Of a stretch of DNA of 64,000 nucleotides, positions 62,452 to 64,000 are shown piece by piece. The notes beneath the pieces are model-generated. The model was not told the origin of the DNA, did not search any database, and worked only from the letters and a program-made list of their open reading frames with translations. The stretch comes from Pseudoalteromonas sp. A601 (lineage in GTDB: Bacteria; Pseudomonadota; Gammaproteobacteria; Enterobacterales; Alteromonadaceae). The DNA lies in NCBI RefSeq assembly GCF_002165575.1, contig NZ_MXQF01000002.1:124001-188000 (forward strand), in the 5' to 3' direction. Position numbers and translations under genes: made by a program. Within the stretch, counting starts at the first letter, position 1. Every line of letters starts with the position of its first letter.

Positions 62452-63227
62452 GCCTTACTCTTATTTTGTAATTGTGCTTCTTCCAGGAGCTTCCAGCTCA
62501 CCGCAAGGCCGGTATCATACCGTAAATCCACTACATCTACTTGTGCATCTGCACGTTTTTCCATTCTCGGGTACACATCTATAAACCGCTGCACCCGCTT
62601 TGCTTTTTCTTTTCGGCCCAAATTAAGCTTAATACCATTTGCAAGCCACAACTGCCATGAAAAGCGCTCCGACAACGCCAAGCTAGTGAGTTGTAAGTTG
62701 TTCAAACTAAGCATGTCATTAAACTGTTTAAATGCAGTCCAAGCCTCTATTTCACTGCCTTCAGGACCGTATAACTGAGGTAGTTCATCAACTAGCTGCT
62801 CACTACTGGCCTGAAACACCTCGCCGCTTTGGTTAAGCAATAAATCACTATTCCAAATAGCAACAGCTTGATGTTCAACAACATAAACCTGTAGTGTGTC
62901 TGGCCACTGTTTACGTACTGATGCTGTAGCTACCCAAGGTAAATCCTGCACTAAATTTTGTACATGGATGACATCTAGATCAAAAAAACTTGATAAATCA
63001 GCTTGTTTAATCGCTTTAATAATGGCTGTTTCATCAGTGTATTTTGGCTCACCTAGCACTGCTAAATGTTTTATTTGAGCATCTTTATTCTCTACTAGCC
63101 ATTGTCTAACACCACTGGTGACTTGCACTAAACTAAATATCACCACCAAAAAAAAGCTAACACCAAAAATCAGCGACCAATTTAATCGCTGTTTTAACTG
63201 CTGCGCTTTTTCCAAAAGGGGATGCAT
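62448..63227 (-). CDS. ftsQ: Cell division protein FtsQ
   Basis: 259 residues, bitopic division protein joining FtsB and FtsL. Cytoplasmic start MHPLLEKAQQLKQRLNW, one membrane span (LIFGVSFFLVVIFSLV), then a POTRA domain (about 50-120: HLAVLGEPKYTDETAII, DLPWVATASVRKQWPDTLQVYVVEHQAVAIW) and the beta domain. I use ATG 63227, just past the ddl stop; a start at 63257 would overlap ddl by 29 nt. Confidence 0.96.
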   Translation of the reverse strand: MHPLLEKAQQLKQRLNWSLIFGVSFFLVVIFSLVQVTSGVRQWLVENKDAQIKHLAVLGEPKYTDETAIIKAIKQADLSSFFDLDVIHVQNLVQDLPWVATASVRKQWPDTLQVYVVEHQAVAIWNSDLLLNQSGEVFQASSEQLVDELPQLYGPEGSEIEAWTAFKQFNDMLSLNNLQLTSLALSERFSWQLWLANGIKLNLGRKEKAKRVQRFIDVYPRMEKRADAQVDVVDLRYDTGLAVSWKLLEEAQLQNKSKA

Positions 63228-63228
63228 A

Positions 63229-64000
63229 TTAAAGTGTTTGCTCCAAAATGCGAACAACTAATTGCTCAAAGCTTGCACCATTTGCTTTTGCAGCCATTGG
63301 CACTAAAGATTTTTCAGTCATTCCGGGTACAGTATTAACTTCTAATAAATAGAAGTTACCATGCCCATCCTGCATAGCATCTACTCGTCCCCACCCACTG
63401 GCACCAACTAAGTCAAATGCTTGTAGTGCCATATCTTGCAGTAGTTGTGTATCTTGTGCTGGTAGATCTGCAGGGCAATGGTACTGCGTTGTGCTTGATT
63501 GATATTTAGCTTGATAGTCATAAAAACCATTCGGCGTGGTCATTTCAATCACAGGTTGTACATCATCACCAAGTACCGTGATAGTAAATTCACGGCCAGA
63601 TATCCATTGCTCAACCAATACTTGGCTGTCAAATTTAAACGCTTCATTGAGCGCTGCGGTTAATTCATCAGCATTATTAGCCTGTGCCATACCAATGCTT
63701 GACCCTTCATGAGAAGGCTTAACCATTACTTTTTTCAGCTCAGTCATTATCGTTTGAGCATCAAAGCCACGTTTGTTATCAACCACAGCATAAGGTGCCG
63801 TACTCAAACCTGCCGATTTAAATAAATGCTTACAACGAATTTTATCCATTGCCAGTGCCGACCCTAGTACATTACTACCCGTATAAGGTATGCCCATAAA
63901 TTCAAGCGCACCTTGAATAGTACCATCTTCACCACCGCGACCATGTAGGGCGATAAATACGCGCTCTACAGCAAGCTCTTTAAGCTGCCATAAAGGCTGC
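63229..64000 (-). CDS. ddl: D-alanine--D-alanine ligase, C-terminal part (5' end outside window)
   Basis: The gene continues beyond the window edge; the visible 256 residues include ALHGRGGEDGTIQGALEFMGIPYTGS, the substrate-loop region, ATP-grasp segments KVMVKPSHEGSSIGM and VLVEQWISGREFTITVLG, and the metal site RVDAMQDGHGNFYLLEVNTVPGMTEKSL. It makes the D-Ala-D-Ala dipeptide for peptidoglycan. First visible gene of ddl-ftsQ-ftsA-ftsZ-lpxC. An internal ATG at 63897 is not the start because conserved sequence continues upstream of it. Confidence 0.97.
   Translation of the reverse strand, partial: QPLWQLKELAVERVFIALHGRGGEDGTIQGALEFMGIPYTGSNVLGSALAMDKIRCKHLFKSAGLSTAPYAVVDNKRGFDAQTIMTELKKVMVKPSHEGSSIGMAQANNADELTAALNEAFKFDSQVLVEQWISGREFTITVLGDDVQPVIEMTTPNGFYDYQAKYQSSTTQYHCPADLPAQDTQLLQDMALQAFDLVGASGWGRVDAMQDGHGNFYLLEVNTVPGMTEKSLVPMAAKANGASFEQLVVRILEQTL

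Noticed and set aside
63229..63897. A complete short D-Ala-D-Ala ligase starting at 63897
   Set aside because: Conserved ligase sequence (ALHGRGGEDG) continues in frame to the window edge, so the gene is only cut by the window.

Overview
The window reads as a chromosomal segment of a marine gammaproteobacterium of the order Alteromonadales, most likely Pseudoalteromonas. This is an inference from low-to-moderate GC, several TonB-dependent receptors, a GspA/GspB pair, DUF2982, DUF3718 and DUF2750 proteins, and the character of the housekeeping proteins (dcw cluster, Obg, Mdh, RNase R). No rRNA or tRNA gene, insertion sequence, prophage or CRISPR array was recognised.

Layout. 1-10905 is a glycan-scavenging locus: a TonB-dependent receptor (5' end outside the window), two secreted family-20 hexosaminidases, then an ECF sigma factor, a FecR-type anti-sigma and a second, paralogous receptor that carries an N-terminal STN signalling domain. 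It looks like a self-regulated chitooligosaccharide or GlcNAc-glycan uptake unit. 10906-12852 holds gspB and gspA. 12980-17470 holds cca, two DUF1566 proteins and two proteins of unknown function. 17713-21870 is an RND efflux adaptor and pump, followed by msrA. 22630-24640 is btuB (vitamin B12 receptor) under a clear cobalamin riboswitch. Upstream of it lies an unusual, almost perfect array of 86 copies of an 8-bp unit (24768-25455).

25579-31624 is housekeeping: a DUF3718 protein, folA, obg, rpmA, rplU, ispB, mdh and argR. 31621-36250 is an FbpABC-type ferric iron importer with a cytoplasmic DyP-type peroxidase as its last gene and a Fur-like box upstream. The gene-less stretch 36251-37107 is explained by a CsrB-type regulatory RNA. 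It has 24 GGA motifs on the + strand, several in hairpin loops, a strong intrinsic terminator, and a GacA/UvrY-like palindrome upstream.

37108-41232 holds tapT (DTW domain), two 5-copy heptamer arrays, rlmB and rnr. 41233-41825 contains the decayed 3' end of a DesR/LuxR-type response-regulator gene. 41826-49642 has a DMT transporter, a phosphodiesterase, a chemotaxis receptor, queG, a response regulator with an unrecognised output domain, a hybrid histidine kinase split by a single-base frameshift in an A5 run, and a GNAT acetyltransferase. 49749-58841 is a mixed set: glutathione peroxidase, parvulin, a GST-like protein, DUF2750, a catalytically degenerate tyrosine-recombinase-like protein, an M1 aminopeptidase, two unknowns, a PrkB-like kinase, yjjX and yjjG. 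58939-64000 is the distal end of the division and cell-wall cluster in the order ddl-ftsQ-ftsA-ftsZ-lpxC, with ddl cut by the window edge.

The most noteworthy non-protein items are the CsrB-like RNA, the 86-copy octamer array, the heptamer arrays, the cobalamin riboswitch and the two decayed or frameshifted signalling genes.
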